A stretch of 64,000 nt of DNA, taken from Candidatus Gastranaerophilales bacterium (lineage in GTDB: Bacteria; Cyanobacteriota; Vampirovibrionia; Gastranaerophilales; Gastranaerophilaceae). This document shows, one piece after another, positions 8,167-15,311 of this stretch (positions within the stretch are counted from its first letter, which is position 1; each line of letters starts with the position of its first letter). The position numbers and the translations under genes are program-made. The DNA is taken from NCBI GenBank assembly GCA_944325185.1, contig CALUZA010000032.1:1-64000 (forward strand), in the 5' to 3' direction. The notes under the pieces are model-generated. The model did no database searches. It was given only the letters and a program-made list of their open reading frames with translations, and was not told the DNA's origin.

Positions 8167-9049
8167 ATGTGTAAAAAGCAAGTTTAATGTAGTCTATTGT
8201 TTTTGAAATTCCATCCAATATTGGAGTATTACATCTAAAATCTAATTCGTTATTCAAATAGCTTATATTTGGTTTATAATTTGGCTCTACTTGAAAATCA
8301 TTTTTTATAATCAAATTAGATTTTGATTTAGTGAAATTTATTATTAATTTAGCTATATCTGATTTTAGTGACCAATTTGGAGAAGAAATGTCGATTAATT
8401 CATCATTTAAATAAGAGTTCATAACCTTAATTAGCCCGATTATTGCGTCATTTGAATAAGTATAATAGTCTGCATTATCGTTGTCGATTACTATATCTTC
8501 ATTGTTGAATGCTTTGTTTATTGCAGATGGAATAAAGCGATTGTCGTATTTGGTAAAATATGCGCCATAAACCTTGTTTAATCGGATTATTTTTGAATTT
8601 AATTTTTTAATTTTGGAATATTCTGATATTAAATCTATTTTTATTTTTTCAGTATTACAATAAATACTGTAATTTAAATCATTTTTATATTTTTCAATAT
8701 TTTCGGTAATAAAAATGACTTTTGCGCCACAAGATGACGCAAAATTTAAAATATTTTTTGTATTATTCAAGGTTTGATATGAATAGTCAAATTTATTATT
8801 AAAATAGCCTCTTTTATCCCCATTGCCGGCTAAATTATAAATCTCATCAACACATAAAGAAATTTTATCCGACAAATCTTGCTCAATAAAATTAAAACGG
8901 TTATTTTTTAATAACTTGTATAAATTTGAAATATCTGATGAAGAAAAATCGTCAATACCAAATATAAGATTATTTTCATCCTCTAAAAGTTTAAGAGCAA
9001 GATTAACTCCAAGAAATCCGGCTACTCCGGTAATTAAAACTTTCTTCAT
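8165..9049 (-). CDS. NAD-dependent epimerase/dehydratase-like protein with atypical active site
   Basis: This 294-residue protein is an extended short-chain dehydrogenase: the Rossmann motif GVAGFLG is at residues 8-14, and an acidic pair follows beta strand 2 (GIDDFSSS). Family members epimerise or dehydrate nucleotide sugars. The active site is odd. The usual YxxxK reads Y130-C-N-T-E134-K135, so the Lys is shifted by one and Glu takes its place, and the SS motif two strands earlier is not evident. It may be a weak enzyme or a binding protein. It is 20 bases downstream of the TOPRIM gene on the same strand and is AT-rich even for this genome. Confidence 0.75.
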   Translation of the reverse strand: MKKVLITGVAGFLGVNLALKLLEDENNLIFGIDDFSSSDISNLYKLLKNNRFNFIEQDLSDKISLCVDEIYNLAGNGDKRGYFNNKFDYSYQTLNNTKNILNFASSCGAKVIFITENIEKYKNDLNYSIYCNTEKIKIDLISEYSKIKKLNSKIIRLNKVYGAYFTKYDNRFIPSAINKAFNNEDIVIDNDNADYYTYSNDAIIGLIKVMNSYLNDELIDISSPNWSLKSDIAKLIINFTKSKSNLIIKNDFQVEPNYKPNISYLNNELDFRCNTPILDGISKTIDYIKLAFYT

Positions 9050-9069
9050 AGAAATATTTTAAAATGTTT

Positions 9070-10065
9070 TTAGCTGCTTGTAAAGGTTATGTTATCGCTA
9101 AAAATTGATTTGATTAATTTTTCAAATTCGCTTTGCTCGAAATCAGCTAATGTTGCATATTGGCAAATATAATGTGATAATTGTTTTGCAAATTCTGCTT
9201 TTTTAAAATCGCCAAAACCATATTTTTTATATATGTTTTCAAGATTTGAAACCATTGAAATATCATCATTAAAGTCATCAAAAAAGCAGTTATAATCATT
9301 TTTGTGGACATAATTTATTGTTTTTAAAAGAATATTTTTGGGGATTATATCCTCGAATTCACCTTTATGAATTAGATATAAAGTATCAATTTTTCTTAAT
9401 TTGGGCTTAATTAATTCTTGTATTTTATATGCATCTTTGTCGAGCAAAATATAAAAAGGCAGTTTTGTGTATTCTGCCATTTGATAAAATTTTCTTGCAA
9501 CCTGATTTTTTCCTCCGGCAGAAATAACCTTTATTCCAAGTTTGTTAAAGTCATGCCCGAATAATCTGCATATAGGCTCTAATAGCAATTCTTCAGTCTG
9601 TCCTTCGCAAAGAATTATTTTTTCTATTGGATAAAGCAGAGAATTATCATATCTGAGTTTAGCTAAGTCACAGTCAGGATTGTTTATCACATGTTTTAAC
9701 CAAATTAAATTTTTTGGCAAATTTTCATTTAATTCAATCTCTTTAATCATTTGCGAAATATTCAATCGTGACGACAGGTATTGATAAGATAATTCGTTAA
9801 ATTCAAAATATTTATCTTCCAGATACATAAAAAGATGATTTAAATCAAAATAATTAATGCCTGTATTATCTAAAGAACTGTTAAAAATATATTCAACACG
9901 TTTTATTTCATCATTTAAATCTATAATATTTTTTTTATCCAAAGAATCAAATTTATTAAGGATATCTCTAAATACTCTTTTGTATCTAATGTAAGCTGGT
10001 TCAAAGCGTGTTAACCTGTCTAAAACGGTTAAAAAATATTCTTTTGGTATTTTTCTTTCGGTCAT
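9070..10065 (-). CDS. Stand-alone OLD-type TOPRIM domain protein
   Basis: The C-terminal half of this 331-residue protein is a TOPRIM domain of the OLD-nuclease type: E154 in ILCEGQTEE, a conserved GGK (184-186), and the metal-binding D209-x-D211 in ILLDKDA, followed by KGEFEDIIP. OLD proteins usually carry an N-terminal ABC-type ATPase; here the first 145 residues contain no Walker A or Walker B motif and look alpha-helical. It is therefore a nuclease or nucleotidyl-transfer domain without its motor. Partner ATPases of the Gabija or OLD type are not seen nearby. The target is unknown; roles in DNA repair or phage defence are possible but only inferred. Confidence 0.75.
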   Translation of the reverse strand: MTERKIPKEYFLTVLDRLTRFEPAYIRYKRVFRDILNKFDSLDKKNIIDLNDEIKRVEYIFNSSLDNTGINYFDLNHLFMYLEDKYFEFNELSYQYLSSRLNISQMIKEIELNENLPKNLIWLKHVINNPDCDLAKLRYDNSLLYPIEKIILCEGQTEELLLEPICRLFGHDFNKLGIKVISAGGKNQVARKFYQMAEYTKLPFYILLDKDAYKIQELIKPKLRKIDTLYLIHKGEFEDIIPKNILLKTINYVHKNDYNCFFDDFNDDISMVSNLENIYKKYGFGDFKKAEFAKQLSHYICQYATLADFEQSEFEKLIKSIFSDNITFTSS

Positions 10066-10071
10066 AATAGT

Positions 10072-10077
10072 ATTTTA
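10072..10077 (-). promoter_or_regulatory. Candidate -10 box for a leaderless TOPRIM transcript
   Basis: On the minus strand TAAAAT lies exactly 6 bases before the ATG at 10065 and there is no Shine-Dalgarno site. The layout fits a transcript that begins with the start codon. Confidence 0.4.
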
Positions 10078-10147
10078 ATTCCAAAAATATATTAACATAT
10101 ATACTTTTTTATTCAAAATCTTAATCCTTTCTTTATAAAGTGTAATC

Positions 10148-10175
10148 TTGACATTTGTTGATTATGTAGTAGTAT
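10148..10175 (+). promoter_or_regulatory. Promoter of adhE
   Basis: TTGACA (10148-10153), a perfect -35 box, is followed after 16 bases by TAGTAT (10170-10175). A leader of about 30 bases carries AGGAG (10201-10205), 9 bases before the ATG. I looked for a Rex palindrome of the TTGTTAA-N4-TTAACAA type in this region and did not find one. Confidence 0.7.
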
Positions 10176-10214
10176 TTAAATAGAGATTTTTTTCACGAAA
10201 AGGAGAATAAATTT

Positions 10215-12839
10215 ATGACAACAACTGAAGAAATCAAAATGAGCGAAACAGTTGAAACTGCTGAACAACTCGAAGCTCTTATTGACAGAGTTGTTGCTGC
10301 ACAAAAAGAATTTGCTACTTATTCACAAGAACAAGTAGATAAAATTTTTAAAGCAGCTGCAACTGCAGCAGACAAAGCTCGTATTCCTCTTGCTAAAATG
10401 GCACATGAAGAAACGGGTATGGGTATAGTTGAAGATAAAATTATCAAAAATCACTATGCAGCCGAATACATCTACAATAAACACAAAAACACTAAAACTT
10501 GCGGTGTAATCGAAGAAGACAAAGCAAATGGTATCAAAGTTGTTGCTGAGCCTTTAGGTGTTTTAGCAGGTGTTGTACCTACTACCAACCCTACTTCTAC
10601 AGCAATATTTAAATCATTAATTGCCCTTAAAACAAGAAACGGTATCATTTTTTCACCGCACCCAAGAGCAAAAAAATGTACAACTGAAGCTGCAAGAATA
10701 GTTTTAGAAGCTGCAGTTAAAGCAGGAGCTCCAAAAGATATTATAGGTTGGATAGATGTTCCTTCAATTGAATTATCTGGACAACTTATGAAACATAAGA
10801 AAATTTCTTGTATATTAGCAACAGGTGGTCCGGGCATGGTTACCGCTGCATATTCTTCAGGTAATCCTGCACTTGGTGTTGGCCCTGGTAACACTTCTGC
10901 TGTTATAGATGAAACTGCTGATATTAAAATGGCTGTTTCTTCAATTTTAATGTCAAAAACATTTGATAACGGTATGATATGTGCTTCTGAACAATCAGTA
11001 GTTGTAATCGATAGCATATATGAAGAAGTTAAGAAAGAATTTGCATACAGAGGTGCTTATATTTTATCAGATGCCGAAATGCAAAAACTTATTGATTTTG
11101 GATTTATTGATCCTGCCAGAGGAACTGCTCATCCTAAGATTGTTGGACAAAGCGCTCACACAATCGCTCAATTAGCAGGTTTTGAAGTTCCTGAAAATGC
11201 TAAAGTTCTTTTAGCTCAAAGACCTGAAGTAAATTGGGATGATCCTTTTTCAAGAGAAAAATTATCTCCAATTTTAGCTATGTATAAAGCAGAAAGCTTT
11301 GAACAAGCTTCTGATATTGCTTATACATTAGTGTCAAAAGGTGGTGCAGGTCACACATCTGTTTTATATACTGATGAAAGAAAATCAGACAGAATAAATG
11401 CTTATGCTAAGAAAATGCCTTCTTGCAGAGTATTAATCAATCAACCTTCAAGCCAAGGCGGTATTGGTGATTTATATAACTTCCGTATGGAACCTTCTTT
11501 AACATTAGGTTGCGGTTCTTGGGGTAAAAACTCAGTTTCAGGCAACGTTGGTGTTGAAAACTTATTAAACTACAAACGAGTTGCTGAAAGGAGAGAAAAT
11601 ATGCTTTGGTTTAAAGTTCCTCAAAAAGTATACTTCAAAAGAGGTGCTACTGATTTAGCTTTACGTGAATTGCAAGGCAGAAAAAAAGCATTTATCGTAA
11701 CTGATAGATTTTTATTTAATTCCGGTGCTGCTGAAAAAATTACTAAGGTGTTAGATGAAATCGGTATAGACCATGAAATTTTCTTTGATGTTAAACCGGA
11801 TCCTACATTATCTACAATTGAAGAAGCATACAGTATTATGAAACCTTTTGAACCTGATGTAATTATCGCATTGGGTGGCGGTTCACCTATGGATGCTGCT
11901 AAAATACTTTGGTTGAAATATGAACAACCTGATACTGTATTTGAAGACATAGCAATGAGATTTATGGACATAAGAAAAAGAATTTGCCAATTACCTGAAC
12001 TTGGCAAAAAAGCTCTTATGGTTGCTATTCCTACAACTTCAGGTACAGGTTCTGAAGTAACTCCATTCTCAATTATCACTGATGACAAATCGGGAGTTAA
12101 ATACGCAATCGCTGATTACGCTCTAACTCCTTCTATGGCGATAGTTGATCCTAATTTCGTAGACGGAATGCCAAAAGGTCTAACTTCTGCTTCAGGTATT
12201 GATGCATTAGTTCATGCTATTGAAGCTTATGTATCTTGTATGGCAACAAACTTTACTAATTCAAATGCACTTGAAGCAGTAAAATTAGTATTTAAATATT
12301 TAAGCCGTTCATATCATGAAGGTGCTAATGATCCTATTGCAAGAGAAAAAATGCACTACGCTGCAACAATTGCCGCTATGGCTTTTGCTAACTCATTCTT
12401 AGGATTATGTCACTCTATGGCTCATAAATTGGGTGCAATGTTCCATATTCCACATGGTGTTGCAAACGCTTTATTAATCAGACAAGTGATTAAATACAAT
12501 GCAACAGATTGTCCTAAAAAACAAGCAACATTCCCACAATACAAATACCCATGTGCAGTTGAAAGATATGCGCAAATTGCAGATGAGTTAAAACTTGGCG
12601 GAAATACAAATGAAGAAAAAACTCAACTTCTGTTAGATGCAATCGACAAATTAATGATTGATATAGAACTTCCTAGATCTATCAAAGATTTCGGTGTTTC
12701 TGAAGAAGACTTCTACGCTAAATTAGATGAAATGGTTGAATTAGCATTTGATGACCAATGTACAGGTGCTAATCCGGTATATCCTATTATGGATGATATG
12801 AAACAACTATACATCGATGCATTTAACGGTGTAGTTTAA
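10215..12839 (+). CDS. adhE: Bifunctional acetaldehyde-CoA/alcohol dehydrogenase AdhE
   Basis: AdhE reduces acetyl-CoA to acetaldehyde and then to ethanol, regenerating two NAD+ during fermentation. The 874-residue protein has the full two-domain layout. The N-terminal aldehyde dehydrogenase domain has catalytic Cys256 in DNGMICASEQ. The C-terminal iron alcohol dehydrogenase domain has GGGSPMDAAK, TTSGTGSEVTP and iron ligands D663, H667, H733 and H747, each ten residues later than in E. coli AdhE as I recall it. AdhE proteins assemble into cytosolic spirosomes. The gene has a strong promoter and Shine-Dalgarno site and codon use suggestive of high expression. The redox regulator rex follows directly. 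Confidence 0.97.
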   Translation: MTTTEEIKMSETVETAEQLEALIDRVVAAQKEFATYSQEQVDKIFKAAATAADKARIPLAKMAHEETGMGIVEDKIIKNHYAAEYIYNKHKNTKTCGVIEEDKANGIKVVAEPLGVLAGVVPTTNPTSTAIFKSLIALKTRNGIIFSPHPRAKKCTTEAARIVLEAAVKAGAPKDIIGWIDVPSIELSGQLMKHKKISCILATGGPGMVTAAYSSGNPALGVGPGNTSAVIDETADIKMAVSSILMSKTFDNGMICASEQSVVVIDSIYEEVKKEFAYRGAYILSDAEMQKLIDFGFIDPARGTAHPKIVGQSAHTIAQLAGFEVPENAKVLLAQRPEVNWDDPFSREKLSPILAMYKAESFEQASDIAYTLVSKGGAGHTSVLYTDERKSDRINAYAKKMPSCRVLINQPSSQGGIGDLYNFRMEPSLTLGCGSWGKNSVSGNVGVENLLNYKRVAERRENMLWFKVPQKVYFKRGATDLALRELQGRKKAFIVTDRFLFNSGAAEKITKVLDEIGIDHEIFFDVKPDPTLSTIEEAYSIMKPFEPDVIIALGGGSPMDAAKILWLKYEQPDTVFEDIAMRFMDIRKRICQLPELGKKALMVAIPTTSGTGSEVTPFSIITDDKSGVKYAIADYALTPSMAIVDPNFVDGMPKGLTSASGIDALVHAIEAYVSCMATNFTNSNALEAVKLVFKYLSRSYHEGANDPIAREKMHYAATIAAMAFANSFLGLCHSMAHKLGAMFHIPHGVANALLIRQVIKYNATDCPKKQATFPQYKYPCAVERYAQIADELKLGGNTNEEKTQLLLDAIDKLMIDIELPRSIKDFGVSEEDFYAKLDEMVELAFDDQCTGANPVYPIMDDMKQLYIDAFNGVV

Positions 12840-12849
12840 TTTTAAGATT

Positions 12850-12877
12850 ATATCGGGGCGTTTAGCCCCGATATTTT
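12850..12877 (+). terminator. Hairpin between adhE and rex
   Basis: A perfect 10-bp stem (12850-12859 with 12865-12874) with a 5-base loop ends in TTT. It sits 10 bases after the adhE stop and 15 bases before the rex ATG. It could end most adhE transcripts and let a fraction read into rex, or act as a stabilising 3' hairpin. Confidence 0.75.
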
Positions 12878-12891
12878 ATATAGAGGATTTA

Positions 12892-13515
12892 ATGAAAAAT
12901 AGTCTTTCTCAACGTGCTATAGTCAGATTGACGCAATATCATACAATTTTAAGGGATTATGCTAAAAAAAATATTGAGTATATAACATCATCATCAATTT
13001 CAAAACTCCTTGAAATTGATGAAACTCAGGTTAGAAAAGATGTTAAAAGCATTAATTGCAAAGGTAAATGCAAGGTTGGCTATAGTGTTCTTGAATTAAA
13101 AAATATAATTGAAGAAGTATTAGATTATAAAGTAGTTAAAAGAGCCTACGTTATTGGTGCGGGAAACTTGGGTACTGCGCTGGCAAAGTATTCTAAATTT
13201 AATGATTATGGTCTTGAAATTTGCGGACTTTTTGATGTGGATTTAAATAAAATTGGAAAAATTATTGACGGAAAACAGGTTTATGACCTCAAATTCATAA
13301 AAGAACACATTAAAAAAGATAAAATTAATATTGCAATTTTAACAACTCCAAACAAGGTAGCTCAAGAGGTAGCTGAATTTATTGTTGATTCCGGAATTAA
13401 ATATATATGGAATTTTGCTCCTACGATATTAAATTTACCTTCGGGTATTCATGTTTGGCATGAAAATTTGATAGGCAGTTTTTTGCAATTTTGTGCAATT
13501 GAAAATATATCATAA
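12892..13515 (+). CDS. rex: Redox-sensing transcriptional repressor Rex
   Basis: Rex senses the NADH/NAD+ ratio and represses fermentation genes until NADH rises. The 207-residue protein has an N-terminal winged helix (about residues 5-75, with ISKLLEIDETQVRKDV as recognition region) and a Rossmann domain with GAGNLG (about 86-91), followed by the FDVD acidic end of strand 2. Length matches the family. A GAGGA Shine-Dalgarno site is 7 bases before the ATG. It lies directly downstream of adhE, a classic Rex target, so feedback control of this locus is likely, although no operator could be recognised by eye. Confidence 0.94.
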   Translation: MKNSLSQRAIVRLTQYHTILRDYAKKNIEYITSSSISKLLEIDETQVRKDVKSINCKGKCKVGYSVLELKNIIEEVLDYKVVKRAYVIGAGNLGTALAKYSKFNDYGLEICGLFDVDLNKIGKIIDGKQVYDLKFIKEHIKKDKINIAILTTPNKVAQEVAEFIVDSGIKYIWNFAPTILNLPSGIHVWHENLIGSFLQFCAIENIS

Positions 13516-13610
13516 TTTAACATTAAGAAAAGTAAAACTTAATTAAATATTTTCTTGCAAAAAAATATTTTTCATTTATTATAGATAATGCGCCTCAAAT
13601 AAAGCGCATA

Positions 13611-13646
13611 AAAAAAACCGAATTTGATTTTATTTCAAAGCCGGTT
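13611..13646 (-). terminator. Terminator for the regulator-rhodanese unit
   Basis: On the minus strand two stacked 5-bp helices, AACCG/CGGTT and TTTGA/TCAAA, separated by a 2x2 internal loop, are followed by a run of T residues. It lies about 160 bases after the rhodanese stop codon. Confidence 0.65.
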
Positions 13647-13679
13647 ATATAATGAGTCTTGTATCGTTAGTAAATCTTG

Positions 13680-13704
13680 AAGCCCGAAATAAGGGCTTTT
13701 TTTT
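13680..13704 (+). terminator. Terminator downstream of rex
   Basis: AGCCC (13681-13685) pairs with GGGCT (13693-13697) around a GAAATAA loop, followed by eight T residues. It is 165 bases after the rex stop, leaving an unusually long 3' untranslated region. The region 13516-13807 contains this hairpin, the opposite-strand terminator at 13611-13646 and a further inverted repeat ATGCGC/GCGCAT (13588-13593, 13604-13609). I see no gene in it. Confidence 0.7.
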
Positions 13705-13807
13705 ATCACGATTTTAATTATACTATATTCTACAAATATAGAAATACTACTTTTATACTATTTATTCTTATACACTTATATAATACTTTTGGGTGATATA
13801 TGATTGC

Positions 13808-14200
13808 CTAGCTTTCTGCACTTGTTCTTACAGTATCATATCCCATTTTGTTCCAAGTGTGATATCCGCCGACTAAAACCTTTACTGGATAGCCTTTTTC
13901 GGCCATTTCATAGGCTGCCTTTAGCCCTAATTTACAGTTGTAATCGTAGCAATATACAATATTGATTTTTTCCTTTTCTAGCATAACAAGATGTTCTTCG
14001 AGGCTATCATATGGGATGTGTATTGCGTATGGAATGTGCCCGTCAATGTAGTCGTCATATTTTCTGACATCAACTATGTTAATGCTTTCAATATCATTTT
14101 CTATTAAATTTTTTAGCTCGTAAATACTTGTAAAGAACGAAAGTTGTTCCATAAAAAATTCTTTAGCTTTGTTTTTATCAAAAGTAAAATTTTCTTTCAT
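13808..14200 (-). CDS. Rhodanese-like domain protein
   Basis: A single rhodanese domain fills most of this 130-residue protein: the CH2A-like region INIVDVRKYDDYIDGHIPYAIHIP and the active loop beginning at C84 in VYCYDYNCKLG, followed by GYPVKVLVGG. C84 is in the position of the catalytic persulfide Cys; C89 nearby is a second candidate. Rhodaneses carry sulfur for tRNA thiolation, sulfide handling or redox signalling. It follows the NarL-type regulator gene on the same strand after 76 bases, with its own AAGGAG site. That gap contains two 20-base direct repeats that look like operator sites. Confidence 0.85.
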   Translation of the reverse strand: MKENFTFDKNKAKEFFMEQLSFFTSIYELKNLIENDIESINIVDVRKYDDYIDGHIPYAIHIPYDSLEEHLVMLEKEKINIVYCYDYNCKLGLKAAYEMAEKGYPVKVLVGGYHTWNKMGYDTVRTSAES

Positions 14201-14221
14201 ATTTTCTCCTTTCTTTCTAGT

Positions 14222-14277
14222 CGATTGGTATCGATAATAATATTACTTAAATCGTCACGATTGGTATTGATAATAAT
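14222..14277. repeat. Pair of 20-base direct repeats, candidate regulator binding sites
   Basis: CGATTGGTAT followed by CGATAATAAT (14222-14241) recurs at 14258-14277 with a single mismatch, 36 bases apart. The first copy contains the inverted repeat CGAT-N4-ATCG. The extended word AGTCGATTGGT (14219-14229) occurs again in inverse orientation at 15195-15205, upstream of the regulator and the FAD oxidoreductase. The repeats lie in the leader of the rhodanese gene. Confidence 0.55.
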
Positions 14278-14966
14278 TAGACAATACCTTCCCTAATTGC
14301 TTTAACGGCAGCCTGAGTTCTATCGTCGACAACAAGCTTTTGAATAATATTACATACGTGTGCTTTTGATGTGTGTTCAGATATATTAAGTGCTGCAGCA
14401 ATTTGTTGGTTTGATTTTCCGTCTACAACCAGTTTTAATACTTCATATTCTCTTGCTGTTAGATTTGCATGTGTAGATTTAAAACTTGATCGACTTATTT
14501 GTGTCGCAGGAACTACGTTTGGATTTAATTCTCTTAAAATTTGGACTACTTTTTTGTCTATCCACATTGCACCGGTTGAAACGGATTTTACTATCATATC
14601 TAAAAATTCAGCGTTTATATCTTTTAAAATATATCCGTATATTCCCATTTTCATAGCTTTATTTATTACATGTTCATTTACATGTGATGTTAATATAACA
14701 AATTTTACGTTTGGTTTTTGCGAATGCACTTTGTCGATTAAATCTAAACCGTTAATATCACCAAGTTCTAAATCCAATAATACAACATCCGGATTTTGGG
14801 CTATGATTTTACTTATTCCTTCTTTTCCGTTTGAAGCTTCTGCTATTACACACACTCCGTTTGAAGTTTCAAACAATGATTTTATTCCGCACCTAAATAA
14901 TTTATGGTCGTCAACTAAAATTAATCTTACTTTGTCATTAGTCTTATTTGAAATTGTATTTTCCAT
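14277..14966 (-). CDS. NarL/FixJ-family response regulator
   Basis: This 229-residue protein has a receiver domain (about residues 13-130) with the acidic pair D19-D20, phospho-acceptor D65 in VVLLDLEL, T93 and K115, and a LuxR-type helix-turn-helix (about 163-225, LTAREYEVLKLVVDGKSNQQIA). It should bind DNA as a dimer on phosphorylation. The C-terminal DRTQAAVKAIREGIV is reminiscent of cyanobacterial regulators. No histidine kinase is encoded in the window. The start is supported by AAGGAG 8 bases upstream. The rhodanese gene follows on the same strand, and repeated motifs before both genes suggest autoregulation. Confidence 0.92.
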   Translation of the reverse strand: MENTISNKTNDKVRLILVDDHKLFRCGIKSLFETSNGVCVIAEASNGKEGISKIIAQNPDVVLLDLELGDINGLDLIDKVHSQKPNVKFVILTSHVNEHVINKAMKMGIYGYILKDINAEFLDMIVKSVSTGAMWIDKKVVQILRELNPNVVPATQISRSSFKSTHANLTAREYEVLKLVVDGKSNQQIAAALNISEHTSKAHVCNIIQKLVVDDRTQAAVKAIREGIV

Positions 14967-15311
14967 TTTATACTCCTTAATTTTTGTATTAATTTATCAA
15001 ATATATTTTTTATTTACATCACAATTAAAAGATTATTAAAGTGTAGTTATTACAATGAGTTGAATTTGAAATATAATTATAGAGAAAATAAACACCGCCT
15101 TATTTGCCTTTTAAACATCATCAGTTAATGTCCCTCTTATAAATTTATATAATATTAATTTGAATAACTAAATTACATAATATACATTATCATAACCAAT
15201 CGACTAACATGGATATTAATTTAAAACGCCCAAAAACTAAGGTTTTATTATTTTATTATTAATTGATGTAAATTCTTTTTGTAAAATATAAAGTTAGTCT
15301 ATAATATTGTT
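14967..15311. other. Divergent regulatory region between response regulator and FAD oxidoreductase
   Basis: This 345-base gap separates two divergent genes. It contains the AAGGAG site of the regulator, an inverse copy of the AGTCGATTGGT word (15195-15205) and a TATAAT box right before the oxidoreductase gene. No RNA gene or coding sequence is apparent; a long plus-strand frame crossing from inside the regulator gene is a shadow of it. Confidence 0.6.
15300..15305 (+). promoter_or_regulatory. Candidate -10 box for a leaderless FAD oxidoreductase transcript
   Basis: A perfect TATAAT ends 6 bases before the ATG at 15312 and no Shine-Dalgarno site exists, so transcription is expected to begin at or within a base of the start codon. 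Confidence 0.5.

Noticed and set aside
10066-10214. Rex operator upstream of adhE
   Set aside because: No TTGTTAA-N4-TTAACAA-like palindrome could be found, although Rex control is likely from context.
10472-11017. 181-codon minus-strand frame within adhE
   Set aside because: It lies wholly inside the unmistakable AdhE coding sequence; long antisense frames are common opposite such genes.
14222-14277. Direct repeats considered as a CRISPR remnant
   Set aside because: There are only two units with a 16-base gap, far too short for a spacer, and no cas genes; operator sites fit better.
14371-15039. 222-codon plus-strand frame across the response regulator
   Set aside because: It is the antisense of a clear NarL-type regulator gene and has no domain or start signal of its own.
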